NCBI RefSeq assembly: GCF_000331025.1
Contig: NC_020055.1
Span: 1,954,370 to 2,018,369 of the forward strand
Length of the DNA stretch: 64,000 nt
Source of the DNA: Maridesulfovibrio hydrothermalis AM13 = DSM 14728
Lineage (GTDB): Bacteria; Desulfobacterota; Desulfovibrionia; Desulfovibrionales; Desulfovibrionaceae
Reading direction: 5' to 3'
Under the pieces are notes generated by a model that was not told where the DNA came from, did no database searches, and saw only the letters and a program-made list of their open reading frames with translations. Positions 34,840 through 44,661 of this stretch are shown here, one piece after another. A program made the translations under genes and the position numbers. Within the stretch, counting starts at the first letter, position 1. Each line of letters begins with the position of its first letter.

Positions 34840-35019
34840 CTATTCTTTATCCGGGGACCAGTTCGGATCGCGGTATTTATCTGGATTATAAATGCGCCAG
34901 TCGCGATGGTTGTCTTTATATTTTGCATCTGCACCGGGGTACGGTACGTACACGGTGCTTTCATTTTTATTCTCGTTATCCTGTATGTCCGCTATGTCCG
35001 CCTTGGTAAGGTTTTCCAT
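34840..35019 (-). CDS. Small acidic/aromatic protein (59 residues) of unknown function
   Basis: From ATG 35019 (GGGAG 7 nt upstream) to the stop codon at 34840. The protein is Asp-, Asn- and Tyr-rich (STVYVPYPGADAKYKDNHRD; WRIYNPDKYRDPNWSPDKE) without a membrane segment. The upstream in-frame extension to 35046 lacks a ribosome site. The bidirectional terminator downstream and the good ribosome site support a real gene. I do not recognise it. Confidence 0.6.
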   Translation of the reverse strand: MENLTKADIADIQDNENKNESTVYVPYPGADAKYKDNHRDWRIYNPDKYRDPNWSPDKE

Positions 35020-35234
35020 GATGAACTCCCGCAGCCTTGAAGGCAATTTATAAATAATCTATTTTCTCAACAGATCCACTTTCTGCATGCAAAAGATCAG
35101 CAAAAAGCAAAAACTGTTTTTTTCAATTTCCAGTATTTTGAGCATATTGGAAAAAAGTGCCCCCATACTGTTTTTTAGAAGACGAGATTCACCTAATAGA
35201 CATACAAAATCAGGTCAAGCAGAAGATGCATTCA

Positions 35235-35810
35235 CTAGTCTACTGTCTTTTCCAGTAGCCATGCTATGTTTTCACCGATTCCTTTCATGGTTTCAAGGCC
35301 TTCAATATCCTGCTCTACGTCACCTGCTTTCAGTCCGTATCCGACATTCCAGTAAGTTGAACCGGGTACGATCATTCCGCTGATGAAGAAGAATTGATTA
35401 ATAGAGTCCATCACTCTCATAGCTCCAGCCCTGCGTGCTACAGCTACGCCGGCTCCTATTTTACGGGTAAGCGGGCTGCCGTTTGCTCTCATGGTCATTC
35501 CGCAACGGTCGATGAGTGATTTCATGTTGGTAGTTACGTCTGCGAAATACGTGGGGGAACCGAGGATAATTGCATCAGCTTCAAGCATTTTGGCAATGTA
35601 TTCGTTCATGGGGTCGTTTATGAGAGCGCAGGTGTTGTCTGCGCGCTCAAAACATTTATAACAGGCAATGCAGCCTTGCAGTGTTTTTTGCCCCAGTTCG
35701 ATAATTTCAGTTTCAATGCCAGCAGCTTCCAGTGGGGCAAGGGCGGCTTTTATCATTACTAATGTGTTTCCGCCTTTGCGGACACTTGCGTTAAATGCAA
35801 CAGCTTTCAT
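35235..35810 (-). CDS. Flavodoxin-fold NAD(P)H:FMN reductase / iron-sulfur flavoprotein-like
   Basis: 191 residues. An FMN-binding N-terminus FNASVRKGGNT (phosphate loop), a Cys cluster CIACYKCFERADNTC (about 47-61) and the LGSPTYFADVTTNMKSLIDR flavin loop place it in the NADPH-dependent FMN reductase family with a ferredoxin-like Cys insert, as in iron-sulfur flavoproteins of anaerobes. Only three Cys are close together, plus others, so a full [4Fe-4S] site is not certain. A likely role is electron transfer or detoxification of oxidants. ATG 35810 with AGGAG; 24 nt after the PilZ gene ends on the same strand. Confidence 0.85.
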   Translation of the reverse strand: MKAVAFNASVRKGGNTLVMIKAALAPLEAAGIETEIIELGQKTLQGCIACYKCFERADNTCALINDPMNEYIAKMLEADAIILGSPTYFADVTTNMKSLIDRCGMTMRANGSPLTRKIGAGVAVARRAGAMRVMDSINQFFFISGMIVPGSTYWNVGYGLKAGDVEQDIEGLETMKGIGENIAWLLEKTVD

Positions 35811-35834
35811 GGGTAGCTCCTGAGAGTAAAAAAA

Positions 35835-36779
35835 TTAGATTTTTGACCAGTCTATGTACTGTTCATTTTCATCGTGGATTTTGCCGCTCATCGTGAATTC
35901 AACTCCCAGCCGGTATGATTTGCCGTCTATTTCTTCGATAGTGCGAATTTTGCCAGCATACCAGTACGGCTTGAAAATCTTCTGGCGGAAATTAAACATA
36001 AAAATATTGATCAGCACATCATCATTTATATTGAACTTTGAGTCGACCAGTGTGTGATGCGCACTAACGCCGATGCCGCCATTGGAAATGTTGATCACTT
36101 GATTTTCTTCATGGCCGGTGGAGCGGGGATCGTAGGAATTTACTGCCAGATTGGGTGCTGCATCGGCAAAGGATGTTTCGTCTGTGTCGGGAGTACCGAG
36201 CCAGAATTTAACGCGGATGAATTGCTGGTCAATAACACGTTTACGTTTATGACGGCGGCGTTTGATCTGTGAAAAATCTGAGGGCGGAGTCAGGGTCATG
36301 CGTCCGCAGCCGTCTTCACTGCATTCAAGGTCCAGAATTGTTGATTTGCATGAGTTTACTCTTGATGAGCCGATCTTCTCCGGTGGAAACATGAGCATTA
36401 TTTCAGCTGATGCGGAAAGGGTTGATATCCCCGTTCCTTCAATTATTTCAAGCCTGATACGGTCTTCTGTTAGCTGAGTAAGTACGGCCCTGCCGAGAAC
36501 CTTGTCGTGGGAACCGGCCGCAGCAATATCCATTATTGTTCCGTTTTTTTTGAAAAACGATGTGAAGTCCTGAGGGGTTTCAGGCCCTTTTGTCTTTTTT
36601 TTGCGAGAAGGCCGCAAAAGGAGGTAAGCCAGCAAGGAGGCGAAAAGCGCAATACAGCCTGCTGCGCCGAGGACCAGATACATGGATTCCGGGGGCAGGG
36701 CAGCAAGATAGTTTTGAACAGGAGCTATAATTAATGTATCGATCTTGTCGAGAAGGTATTGGATGTCCGGTTTTTCCAT
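35835..36779 (-). CDS. Membrane-anchored PilZ-domain protein
   Basis: About 314 residues from ATG 36779 (AGGA 9 nt upstream; TTG 36785 is too close to it). One membrane segment (MYLVLGAAGCIALFASLLAY, about 33-54) is followed by a basic stretch and a cytoplasmic region with a beta-rich domain and a C-terminal PilZ domain: RRHKR, NISNGGIGV (N-x-S-x-x-G) and YRLGVEF. It should sense c-di-GMP at the membrane. Shared layout with the soluble PilZ protein at 13.7 kb suggests related roles. The downstream flavoprotein gene may be co-transcribed. Confidence 0.82.
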   Translation of the reverse strand: MEKPDIQYLLDKIDTLIIAPVQNYLAALPPESMYLVLGAAGCIALFASLLAYLLLRPSRKKKTKGPETPQDFTSFFKKNGTIMDIAAAGSHDKVLGRAVLTQLTEDRIRLEIIEGTGISTLSASAEIMLMFPPEKIGSSRVNSCKSTILDLECSEDGCGRMTLTPPSDFSQIKRRRHKRKRVIDQQFIRVKFWLGTPDTDETSFADAAPNLAVNSYDPRSTGHEENQVINISNGGIGVSAHHTLVDSKFNINDDVLINIFMFNFRQKIFKPYWYAGKIRTIEEIDGKSYRLGVEFTMSGKIHDENEQYIDWSKI

Positions 36780-37014
36780 TGTCAATTTTCCTGTAATCGC
36801 TATTATAGCAAAATTAAAATATCTTTTACCACCCCTCTATGTAGGTTCAGCAGAGATATATTGTCAATGTTGCGTTAAAGCTGGACTATCATGTTTATTA
36901 TGGATAATCACCTCCTTGCTGAACGGTTATTTCAGAGTCATCCGGAATTTTCTTCAGCCGCATTTTTAAAGGGTTGAACTATACTTTAACAAATTTCAAC
37001 AGGGCTGTTTTCAG

Positions 37015-37872
37015 ATGCTCGAAAGAACATTTTGTCATCTCAAAGGGATCGGAAGTACCACGGAAGCCAAGATATGGCAGGCCGGGGTTAACAATTGGAA
37101 CGACGTAATTGAAGGGGTTGCCGCACCTTTGTCGGAAGCTAAGATGGCTGCTCTTGAAAAGGGATGCGGCGAATCTTTGCAAAAGCTGAACGAAAGCGAT
37201 GCCAACTGGTTCGCCGATCGTCTTCCTGCTTCGGATCAATGGCGGATGTATTCTCATTTTCGCGGTGACGTGGCTTATATTGATATAGAAACCACCGGAA
37301 CTGATGCTCACTGCTGTGATATCACCACCATCGCCCTTTGGAACGGTAAAGAAATCAAAACATATGTGCAGGGTAAGAATCTCTACGATTTTGAAGAGGA
37401 GATAGCCTGCTACCCGATGATCGTAAGTTTTAACGGTAAATGTTTTGATGTTCCGTTTATTGAAAAATATTTTGGTATTAAGGTGGAAGCTGCGCATATT
37501 GATCTGCGTTTTGTCTTTCGTTCTCTTGGAATTACCGGTGGGCTTAAGGGGATTGAGCGTTATTTCGGTATGGATCGTGGTGACGCAGAAGGTCTGGATG
37601 GATATTTTGCTGTGTTGCTCTGGAATGAATATGAAATGAACGGTGATGACCGCGCCCTTGAAACGCTACTGGCCTACAATGTTCTGGATAGCGTTAATCT
37701 CGAAAATCTTATGATCAAAGGTTACAATCTGCATATTGAAAAATTTCCGCAGCATGACCTTGTCCCCATTGCCGAAAGACCTGAACCGCTCAACCCGTTT
37801 AAAGCTCATCGGGATGTGGTTGATGCCATCAGAAATAAATATCTTACGGAAGGAACATTCCGGAGATTCTAG
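37015..37872 (+). CDS. RNase H-fold DEDD exonuclease-like protein (YprB type)
   Basis: 285 residues. An N-terminal helix-hairpin-helix-like stretch (LKGIGSTTEAKIWQAGVNNW) precedes a DEDD nuclease domain: AYIDIETTG (Asp and Glu), SFNGKCFDVPFIEKYF (Asp) and YNVLDSVNLENL (Asp). This is the ribonuclease_H_2/YprB arrangement seen in Bacillus YprB. It probably acts on nucleic acid; substrate unknown. ATG 37015 lacks a strong ribosome site. A perfect terminator follows. Confidence 0.85.
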   Translation: MLERTFCHLKGIGSTTEAKIWQAGVNNWNDVIEGVAAPLSEAKMAALEKGCGESLQKLNESDANWFADRLPASDQWRMYSHFRGDVAYIDIETTGTDAHCCDITTIALWNGKEIKTYVQGKNLYDFEEEIACYPMIVSFNGKCFDVPFIEKYFGIKVEAAHIDLRFVFRSLGITGGLKGIERYFGMDRGDAEGLDGYFAVLLWNEYEMNGDDRALETLLAYNVLDSVNLENLMIKGYNLHIEKFPQHDLVPIAERPEPLNPFKAHRDVVDAIRNKYLTEGTFRRF

Positions 37873-37934
37873 TAAGGAATTTTAGTAAAAACTCCTTTTA
37901 TTTTATCTGCAAAAGTGGAAAAACTTGCCCGTTC

Positions 37935-37969
37935 GGGCCGTTTTCAAATTTGAAAACGGCCCTTTTTTT
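37935..37969 (+). terminator. Intrinsic terminator after the RNase H-fold gene
   Basis: A 28-nt perfect palindrome (GGGCCGTTTTCAAA / TTTGAAAACGGCCC) followed by seven Ts. Confidence 0.9.
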
Positions 37970-38145
37970 ATATTTTATAAATAATTTATATAATTATTTT
38001 GGTGGCTTATTTGTATTGTATTAGGTTTTAATTTAGCGTTCGGTTCGCAAAAATTCAATTGGGAACAGTCTGTGCATCTTGCTCAAAGTAGGTAAAGCAT
38101 GCCCCTTAAGGGTTAATATATTGATTTTTGCAAGGAGAAGTGGAG

Positions 38146-39135
38146 ATGCAGGAACAGAGCGCAGTTGAAGTTGAAAAATTTCACAATCCTTATATATCTT
38201 TAGAAGATATGGTCATAGACCCGTCCAATTACACAAGCAATTCTTTGATGGCCGATGTCGATATGATGAGCGATTCCGGCGTTAAAATTACCGATCCTAT
38301 GATTATGGGAATGGTTCTTAAATTTTTCTATTGCTACGTGCATAAGAGCGGCTTCGACGAGTCTGTGTCTCTTGAAGATGTCAGCAGGCTTTGTGAAATG
38401 TTCAGCCGTCATCGCAGTCTCAATGAACCTGATGATGATATTGAGCTTATGAATTACCTGCGTCAATGGTCGTTCTCTCTGCGCATGCTGGCCGATGTTA
38501 CTAAAACCAGCCATATCATCCGTTCCATCATTACCCAGAATATTTCTCCCATGCTGCTAGAACAGGATGAGTATGTCGGCCTTGATATCGGAACAGGAAC
38601 CGGAATTCTGCTTCTGGCCCAGCATATTCATGCCCGTAGAAACGGATTTAAGAAAATAGCCCTCTACGGTATTGAGTATGACAAAATGGTCGGACTTCAG
38701 AGCTATAAAATTTTTAAAGAACTCGGCATTGCAGAAATAATTCTAGGTGATGCGAGAGAGAGCCGCAATTATTCTGCCCTGACCGATAAGGTGGTTACAT
38801 TCGTTTCTAATGAAACTGTGGCTGCCATGCACCAGCCATTGCGCCGCGAACATTTCGTTTCTATCTGCAAGACTCTTTTCAGGACTTTAGGCAAAAACGT
38901 CAAAGACGCGGCTTTCTTTCCTGAAGGATTGATTGCCTTCTGCAAGGAAATGAATGTGTCTGTATTGCTGGCTAAGAATACCGCTTTTCAAGGTCCGAAA
39001 GAATATCACGATATGAATCTGTTTCCGCAAGGTATTATTATAGAAGGAAACATCGTGCCGCTGCATAAACTGGGCGAAGAATTATTGCCGTATCTGTCTG
39101 ACTGGGCGCAAAGCAGGTTGCCGAGACGCTGGTAA
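38146..39135 (+). CDS. SAM-dependent methyltransferase-like protein of unknown target
   Basis: About 329 residues from ATG 38146, preceded by AAGGAGAAGTGGAG. The N-terminal 130 residues are helical and unrecognised. A Rossmann methyltransferase core follows, with motif I VGLDIGTGTGILLLAQ (about 144-160), an acidic strand end IEYDKMVG, and DARESRNY. The C-terminal part resembles the class-I fold of protein Arg or small-molecule methyltransferases only loosely. The NPPY-type motif of N-methyltransferases is not seen (FVSNETVAAM instead). Function unknown. It is a single gene between two clear terminators. Confidence 0.72.
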   Translation: MQEQSAVEVEKFHNPYISLEDMVIDPSNYTSNSLMADVDMMSDSGVKITDPMIMGMVLKFFYCYVHKSGFDESVSLEDVSRLCEMFSRHRSLNEPDDDIELMNYLRQWSFSLRMLADVTKTSHIIRSIITQNISPMLLEQDEYVGLDIGTGTGILLLAQHIHARRNGFKKIALYGIEYDKMVGLQSYKIFKELGIAEIILGDARESRNYSALTDKVVTFVSNETVAAMHQPLRREHFVSICKTLFRTLGKNVKDAAFFPEGLIAFCKEMNVSVLLAKNTAFQGPKEYHDMNLFPQGIIIEGNIVPLHKLGEELLPYLSDWAQSRLPRRW

Positions 39136-39185
39136 TAAACAGCGGTTTGCGCCTTTACACTGCTACATAAATATATCATAGTCCG

Positions 39186-39209
39186 CGCGCCCTTCGGGGC
39201 GCGTTTTTT
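39186..39209 (+). terminator. Intrinsic terminator with a UUCG tetraloop
   Basis: CGCGCCC-TTCG-GGGCGCG followed by six Ts, 50 nt after the methyltransferase-like gene. Confidence 0.92.
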
Positions 39210-39305
39210 GTTGTGTTGTAATATTTTATTTGCATAGAATAATTGTTTCTGTGCGCATTATTTGTTTTTTTGCATAGTATTTATAAGCGGTTGCGGAGAG
39301 TTCTT

Positions 39306-40529
39306 TTGAGCTTTGATTTTTTTGGTTTTGACATGCGTCTTCTCTCGGGCATACGTGCTGCGGGATATGAAAATCCTACTCTCGTGCAGCGTAAGGCTAT
39401 TCCTGCGGTGCTGGAAGGAAGCGATGTCATGGGCCTTGCGCAGACTGGAACGGGGAAAAGTGCTGCTTTTGTACTGCCCGTTTTACAGCGGCTGCTCAGT
39501 GATGATGCCGGAAAAAAAGGTCCGGTCCGGGTTTTGGTGTTAACTCCCACGCGTGAGCTTGCATTGCAGATTCATGAAACGTTTATTGTTCTGGGAAAAC
39601 AGACCGGTATCAGGAGTGCTGCTGTTCACGGCGGTGTCGGCTTTGGCAGACAGCTTAAAGATATTAAAAAGGTGACAGTAGTTACGGCTTGCCCCGGCAG
39701 ATTGCTTGATCTTATGGAGCGGGGGGAGGTTGATTTAACGAACGTTGATACATTAGTATTGGATGAAGCGGACCGTATGCTTGATATGGGTTTTTTGACG
39801 GATGTGCAGAGGGTGCTGGATGCACTCCCCGCCAGACGGCAGAATTTGATGTTTTCCGCAACCATGCCTGAAACAATCGCTGAATTTTCAACAAAAATTC
39901 TGAATGATCCTGTCGTTGTAAAAGTTGCTCATACTGTTCCCGCAGACGGTGTTGATCATGTCTGCTGTCCTGTGCCTGTTCATTTAAAACAGAGTTTCCT
40001 GAAGGCGTTGCTGGATGAAACAGAATTTCAAAGTGTGCTTATTTTTGTGCGCACCAAACGCTGGGCCGGACGACTTGCTCAAAGACTTATGAAAAGCGGT
40101 TTCAGGGCCGTCGATCTGCACGGAGATCTTTCCCAGAGCAAACGCCGGCGTGCTTTGGATGGTTTTAAAAACGGCGAATTCAATGTTCTTGTTGCAACAG
40201 ATCTGGCTGCACGGGGTATCGATTGTTCCGGTATATCGCATGTAATTAATTATGATATGCCTGATACCGTCGAGATTTATGTCCACCGTATCGGCAGAAC
40301 CGGCAGAGTGGATCGTAAAGGAGTCGCTTTTACTTTTGTTGCAGTTGAAGACCAGATCAAAATGGAAGAAATAGAAGATGCGCTCGGCAGCAGTCTGAAG
40401 TTGCACTATCTGGACAGTTTTAATTACAGCGCACCGAAAACAGATTTTTCAGCAGTTGATAAAAGTGGCGCCGCAGCCCGGCAAAAAGGTCCGCGTTCCA
40501 AAGCGGGCAAGTCTTTCTCTAAAAAGTAA
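39306..40529 (+). CDS. rhlE: DEAD-box RNA helicase, RhlE type
   Basis: About 407 residues from TTG 39306, which gives the family-typical N-terminus (M)SFDFFGFDMRLL and has CGGAGAG upstream; the longer frame from 39243 encodes unrelated hydrophobic residues. Motifs in order: Q-motif PTLVQRKAIP, I AQTGTGKSAAF (Ser where most have Thr), Ia PTRELA, II VLDEADRMLDMGF, III SAT, and VI HRIGRTGR, then a basic tail (RSKAGKSFSKK). It unwinds RNA for ribosome assembly or RNA decay, and is often induced in the cold. Confidence 0.92.
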   Translation: MSFDFFGFDMRLLSGIRAAGYENPTLVQRKAIPAVLEGSDVMGLAQTGTGKSAAFVLPVLQRLLSDDAGKKGPVRVLVLTPTRELALQIHETFIVLGKQTGIRSAAVHGGVGFGRQLKDIKKVTVVTACPGRLLDLMERGEVDLTNVDTLVLDEADRMLDMGFLTDVQRVLDALPARRQNLMFSATMPETIAEFSTKILNDPVVVKVAHTVPADGVDHVCCPVPVHLKQSFLKALLDETEFQSVLIFVRTKRWAGRLAQRLMKSGFRAVDLHGDLSQSKRRRALDGFKNGEFNVLVATDLAARGIDCSGISHVINYDMPDTVEIYVHRIGRTGRVDRKGVAFTFVAVEDQIKMEEIEDALGSSLKLHYLDSFNYSAPKTDFSAVDKSGAAARQKGPRSKAGKSFSKK

Positions 40530-40586
40530 AGAGTTTTATATATTACGGCTCCATGTTATATGAGCCTGATAAAATGGACATCTATA

Positions 40587-41882
40587 ATGAAGAAATTCTG
40601 GCTTACCACCCTCGGTTGTAAAATAAACCAATACGAAAGCGAATCCATCCGTCAACGCTGGTTGCAAATGGGGTTTGAGCAGGCTGCTGATGACAGTGAT
40701 GCGCATGAGGTTGTTATCAATTCCTGCGCTGTGACAGCTTCGGCATTGCGTGACTTGCGCCAGACTGTGCGCGGAATTAATCGTCGTAATCCTTCTGCAA
40801 AAATTATTATCACCGGATGCGCTGCGCAGGTTTTTGCCGCTGAACTTTCTGAGCTTCCCGGTGTGACGGAAGTTATTCCTCAGGATCGTAAGTCAGATCT
40901 TCTTGAGCTTTCTGCTGACAGGCTAAAAGAAACGGATGGAAAAACAATTTTCCAACCTTTTGAAATCAAGGATTATCAACGCTCAAGGGCGGTGGTTAAG
41001 GTTCAGGACGGTTGCTCCCATCGCTGCACCTATTGCATTGTGCCCATCACCAGAGGACCGAGCGTGAGCCGTGGCGTAAATGATGTGCTTGAGGAAATAG
41101 CCCGTCTGCTTGAAGCCGGTTTTCGTGAAATGGTTATCAGCGGTATTAATCTCAGTCATTATGGGCGCGAGTTTGATAAGCCGATTGATTTCTGGGATCT
41201 TATGGAGCTGATTGAAGATGAATTCGGTGAGAAGTGGGGCGGAAAGGCAAGGCTGCGCATCAGTTCCTTAGAACCGGGGCAGCTTAAAGAGCGCGCTCTT
41301 GAAGTTTTTGCAAAGTCAGAACTTATTTGCCCTCAGCTTCATATTTCGTTGCAAAGTGGTGACAGAGCTGTCCTTAAACGCATGGGCAGAGGGCACTATA
41401 AACCCGAAGATCTGCTTGTTTTTCTTGAACAGCTGACTGCTGTCTGGCCTGTTTTCGGGCTGGGAGCTGATATCCTGACCGGATTTCCTGGCGAAACCGA
41501 AGAGGAATTCCGGAATACTCTTGAATTTTGCCGTAAACTACCGCTATCTTATGCGCACGTTTTTCCGTATTCTATCAGACCGGGGACGGCCGCTGCCAAA
41601 ATGAAGGATCAGTTGGATGGTCCGGTGAAGAAAGAACGGGGCAGAATCCTGCGTGAACTGGTAGAAGAAAAAAAGCAGGAATTCTTAAGCAGAATTTCAG
41701 AACTGGATTCGTTGAAAGTCCTTTTTCAAAATCAAAGCAAAGGTATCTGTGAATTTTACTCCACATGTGAGCTGGATGAAGTATTTGAAGGCAAAGCACC
41801 CCGTGAATTAGTAGAAGTAACTCCGGTTGCTGTTTCGGGTGATAAGTTGCAGGTCAGCCTCCGGCGGCCTTGCGGGGCGTAG
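40587..41882 (+). CDS. mtaB: tRNA t6A37 methylthiotransferase MtaB
   Basis: About 431 residues from ATG 40587 (KKFWLTTLGCKINQYES); the upstream ATG at 40560 adds nine residues not typical of the family. The N-terminal UPF0004 domain has three Cys (TLGCK, NSCAVT, TGCAAQ), the radical SAM motif is DGCSHRCTYCIVP (C-x3-C-x2-C), and a TRAM-like C-terminus follows. MtaB converts t6A to ms2t6A at position 37 of ANN-decoding tRNAs. TsaC, needed to make t6A, is encoded at 61.5 kb. Confidence 0.93.
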   Translation: MKKFWLTTLGCKINQYESESIRQRWLQMGFEQAADDSDAHEVVINSCAVTASALRDLRQTVRGINRRNPSAKIIITGCAAQVFAAELSELPGVTEVIPQDRKSDLLELSADRLKETDGKTIFQPFEIKDYQRSRAVVKVQDGCSHRCTYCIVPITRGPSVSRGVNDVLEEIARLLEAGFREMVISGINLSHYGREFDKPIDFWDLMELIEDEFGEKWGGKARLRISSLEPGQLKERALEVFAKSELICPQLHISLQSGDRAVLKRMGRGHYKPEDLLVFLEQLTAVWPVFGLGADILTGFPGETEEEFRNTLEFCRKLPLSYAHVFPYSIRPGTAAAKMKDQLDGPVKKERGRILRELVEEKKQEFLSRISELDSLKVLFQNQSKGICEFYSTCELDEVFEGKAPRELVEVTPVAVSGDKLQVSLRRPCGA

Positions 41883-41954
41883 ATTAAGATACGCCATCGC
41901 GCTTTTGACAGCTGATTTTGCTTCCGGCGGTCAAAGGGGATAGCTCCCTCTGCA

Positions 41955-41981
41955 CTTCCCGACTGGGAGGATGTTTTTTTT
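41955..41981 (+). terminator. Probable terminator after mtaB
   Basis: CTTCCC-GACT-GGGAGG short stem followed by ATG and eight Ts. The stem is only six pairs with one wobble. Confidence 0.5.
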
Positions 41982-42173
41982 GCTGTAATTGTTTATGTAA
42001 ATTGTATTGTGATAATTAAAATTGACGTCATTGAAGCTTTTTTAAACTCTGTTGAAGTTTGGAGGAGAAGGCGGCAATATTTTTAAAATATAAACTATAA
42101 AATTCTCTGGTGAAGCCGGCTAAAAGTTTTGTGAAAGTCAGGAGAGCCGCCGGAGTATTAAGGAGCATATATA

Positions 42174-43055
42174 ATGCCTGTAAGTATGACTGGATTTGGT
42201 CGTTCTGAGACCACTGAAGATAAATGGAGCCATGTTTGGGAAATCCGCAGCGTAAATTCTCGTTTTCTTGATCTTAAATGGAGACTGCCCGCATCTTTGC
42301 GCGGCTATGAATCCCGATGGGAGAAAGTTGTTCGTAAATATGGTTCACGTGGTCGTGTTGATCTTTCGCTTAATCTGGAAGTTTTCAGCACTGAACTTCT
42401 GGGTGTCAGCCTTAATAAATTGCAGGCTAAAGCGATGGTGGATCAGGTCTGGGCTATGGCTGAAGAGAACAAAGTGGATTTTACCCCTGATTACAATAGA
42501 CTTTTCAGTATCTCTTCACTGTGGAAAGATGCCATGAGTGAGCCTGATCCTGAAATGGCCAAATCCATTACCGCAGGACTGGAAAAGGCCCTTGCCAACT
42601 GGCGTGAATCTCGTCAGGCAGAAGGCGATGATATGGTCAGAGATATGGAGGAGCGTTTTACTCTGCTGAAAGAATATACTGAAACAGTTAAAGTCAAAAT
42701 TCCTGAAATCCTTGAGACCAAACGCGCTGCACTGATTGATAGAGTGAAAAACAACATGGAAACTTTGGGTGCTGAATATCTCGAAGACCGTATGATTCAG
42801 GAAGTTGCCATTCTTACAGATAAACTGGACGTTTCAGAAGAAATTACCAGACTTGATGCTCATCTTGATCGTATTTTTGAAGTACTGCGCGGTAAGAAAG
42901 ATGCCGGTAAGCGTCTGGATTTTCTGTTGCAGGAAACTTTTAGAGAAATCAACACCTGCGGTAATAAATGTCAGGATTCCGAAGTAAGCCGTGTGGTTGT
43001 GGAGTTCAAGGCTGAGCTTGAAAAGTGCCGTGAGCAGGTTCAAAACATCGAATAG
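42174..43055 (+). CDS. yicC: YicC-family endoribonuclease
   Basis: 293 residues, normal length. The N-terminus [12 protein letters not shown] and the C-terminal [22 protein letters not shown] with Glu/Asp-rich helices are family hallmarks. YicC is a ribonuclease reported to trim small RNAs in E. coli. ATG 42174 follows AAGGAG. It starts the cluster yicC-remA-gmk-pyrF, a common order in delta-proteobacteria. Confidence 0.93.
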   Translation: MPVSMTGFGRSETTEDKWSHVWEIRSVNSRFLDLKWRLPASLRGYESRWEKVVRKYGSRGRVDLSLNLEVFSTELLGVSLNKLQAKAMVDQVWAMAEENKVDFTPDYNRLFSISSLWKDAMSEPDPEMAKSITAGLEKALANWRESRQAEGDDMVRDMEERFTLLKEYTETVKVKIPEILETKRAALIDRVKNNMETLGAEYLEDRMIQEVAILTDKLDVSEEITRLDAHLDRIFEVLRGKKDAGKRLDFLLQETFREINTCGNKCQDSEVSRVVVEFKAELEKCREQVQNIE

Positions 43056-43065
43056 TTTTAGTCAG

Positions 43066-43326
43066 ATGCAAAAACAGACATTATTAAATATAGGTTTCGG
43101 TAATTTTGTGGTTTCCAGCCGGGTAATCACCATCGTAAATCCCTCCTCCTCGCCTATGCGCAGATTGCGTGAAGATGCAAGGCAGCAAGGGCGGCTGGTG
43201 GATGCTACTCAGGGCCGTAAAACCCGCTCTATTATTGTGACCGACTCCAATCATGTTATTCTTTCGGCCATTCAGGCGGAAACCATCGGACATCGCTACA
43301 TTTCCGAAGAGGTGGATCATGACTGA
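43066..43326 (+). CDS. remA: DUF370/RemA-like DNA-binding regulator
   Basis: 86 residues from ATG 43066: [39 protein letters not shown] and [17 protein letters not shown] match the DUF370 (RemA/YlzA) family, which activates matrix genes in Bacillus. It lies between yicC and gmk as in many bacteria. Its last 8 bases overlap the gmk start (ATGACTGA), so translation is coupled. The frame extends upstream to 42991, but that part overlaps yicC and does not match the family. Confidence 0.88.
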   Translation: MQKQTLLNIGFGNFVVSSRVITIVNPSSSPMRRLREDARQQGRLVDATQGRKTRSIIVTDSNHVILSAIQAETIGHRYISEEVDHD

Positions 43327-43951
43327 TATCAGAACGCCAGAACGTAAAGGACAGGTGCTTGTTCTGTGTGCTCCCTCCGGTACGGGGAAAAGTACTCTGG
43401 TAAAAAAACTGCGTGAAGAATTTCCGCAAATCGGTTTTTCTATTTCCTGTACCACCCGCTCCCCCAGAGAGGGGGAGGAAGACGGCAGGGATTACTATTT
43501 TCTGTCTGTGGATGAGTTTAATGAAAAGCTTGAGGCTGGTGAGTTTGCTGAGTGGGCGGATGTTCATGGTAATTTTTACGGCACGCCTAAAGAACCGGTT
43601 GAAAAGATGCTTTATAAGGGCATGGATATCCTTTTTGATATCGATTTTCAGGGTTGCATGCAGCTCATGGAAACGATGCCTGATGCAATTTTCGTATTTC
43701 TGATGCCTCCTTCTTATGCGGACCTGAAGTCCCGTCTTGAAGGGCGGAATACAGAGACGGAAGCAGTCATAAACCGCAGGCTTCGTAATGCTATGAAGGA
43801 AATGGCTTCAGCACCGAAGTTTGAATACTGGATCGTCAATGATGATCTGGACAAGGCTTATGGTGAGTTGAAATCAATTTATTTGGCTGGTAAAAATCGT
43901 CCCTGTAGTAATCCGGGACTTCTTGAAAGCGTATTAAGCACCTGGGAGTAG
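43319..43951 (+). CDS. gmk: Guanylate kinase
   Basis: About 210 residues from ATG 43319 (GAGGTGG upstream). The P-loop APSGTGKST, the GMP-binding [19 protein letters not shown] and DIDFQG are diagnostic. It phosphorylates GMP to GDP in the cytoplasm. The start overlaps the remA stop. Confidence 0.96.
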   Translation: MTDIRTPERKGQVLVLCAPSGTGKSTLVKKLREEFPQIGFSISCTTRSPREGEEDGRDYYFLSVDEFNEKLEAGEFAEWADVHGNFYGTPKEPVEKMLYKGMDILFDIDFQGCMQLMETMPDAIFVFLMPPSYADLKSRLEGRNTETEAVINRRLRNAMKEMASAPKFEYWIVNDDLDKAYGELKSIYLAGKNRPCSNPGLLESVLSTWE

Positions 43952-43952
43952 T

Positions 43953-44645
43953 ATGTCTGAGTTAGTTGTAGCCCTTGATTTTAAAGATGCAGATTCCGCT
44001 GTTGAAATGGCTGAAAAAGTCCGCGGCGTAGCTCCCTGGGTAAAAGTAGGCCTTGAACTTTTCTGTGCCGAAGGGCCTGAAATTATCACCCGCTTTAAAG
44101 AAATGGGTTTTAAGGTTTTTGTCGATCTCAAATTTTTCGATATCCCCAATACTGTTAAAGGAGCAGTCCGTTCTGCAACTCGCGCCGGGGCTGATATGCT
44201 CAGTCTGCACGCCCTTGGCGGTGAGCGTATGGCTATTGCTGCCCGTGAGGGACGCGCTGAAGCTGCCGGAGGCGAGGCCGGGCCTTTGCTGATGGCCATT
44301 ACCGTTCTGACCAGTATGAGCGAGGAAGATATTCCTTTTCCCGTGCCCGAAGGGCTGGGCGCAGCGGTGCTTGATCTGGCATTGTCTGCATCACAGGCCG
44401 GTCTGGACGGTGTTGTCTGTTCCGGACTGGAAATAGAAGCCATTAAGGAAAAATGCGGAAAAGATTTTCTCGGATTGACTCCCGGTATAAGGCCTGCAAG
44501 TATCTCTGATGATCAGCGCAGAGTGGTTACACCGGCTCAGGCCGTAGAACGGGGTTCTAATTTTCTGGTGGTCGGCAGGCCCATCACCGGAGCGGACGAT
44601 CCGGCAGAAGCAGCACGCAGAATTGTTGCTGAAATGAATTCTTAG
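43953..44645 (+). CDS. pyrF: Orotidine 5'-phosphate decarboxylase
   Basis: 230 residues. ALDFKDADSA, VKVGLELFCAEGPEII, the catalytic VFVDLKFFDIPNTVKGA (Asp-x-Lys-x2-Asp) and TPGIRP are all present. Last step of UMP synthesis. ATG 43953 lies one base after the gmk stop, so it is co-translated. Confidence 0.96.
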   Translation: MSELVVALDFKDADSAVEMAEKVRGVAPWVKVGLELFCAEGPEIITRFKEMGFKVFVDLKFFDIPNTVKGAVRSATRAGADMLSLHALGGERMAIAAREGRAEAAGGEAGPLLMAITVLTSMSEEDIPFPVPEGLGAAVLDLALSASQAGLDGVVCSGLEIEAIKEKCGKDFLGLTPGIRPASISDDQRRVVTPAQAVERGSNFLVVGRPITGADDPAEAARRIVAEMNS

Positions 44646-44661
44646 GTCACAGGGGAGATTT

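Noticed and set aside
35019-35046. Upstream extension of the 59-residue gene
   Set aside because: No ribosome site before 35046, whereas GGGAG precedes ATG 35019.
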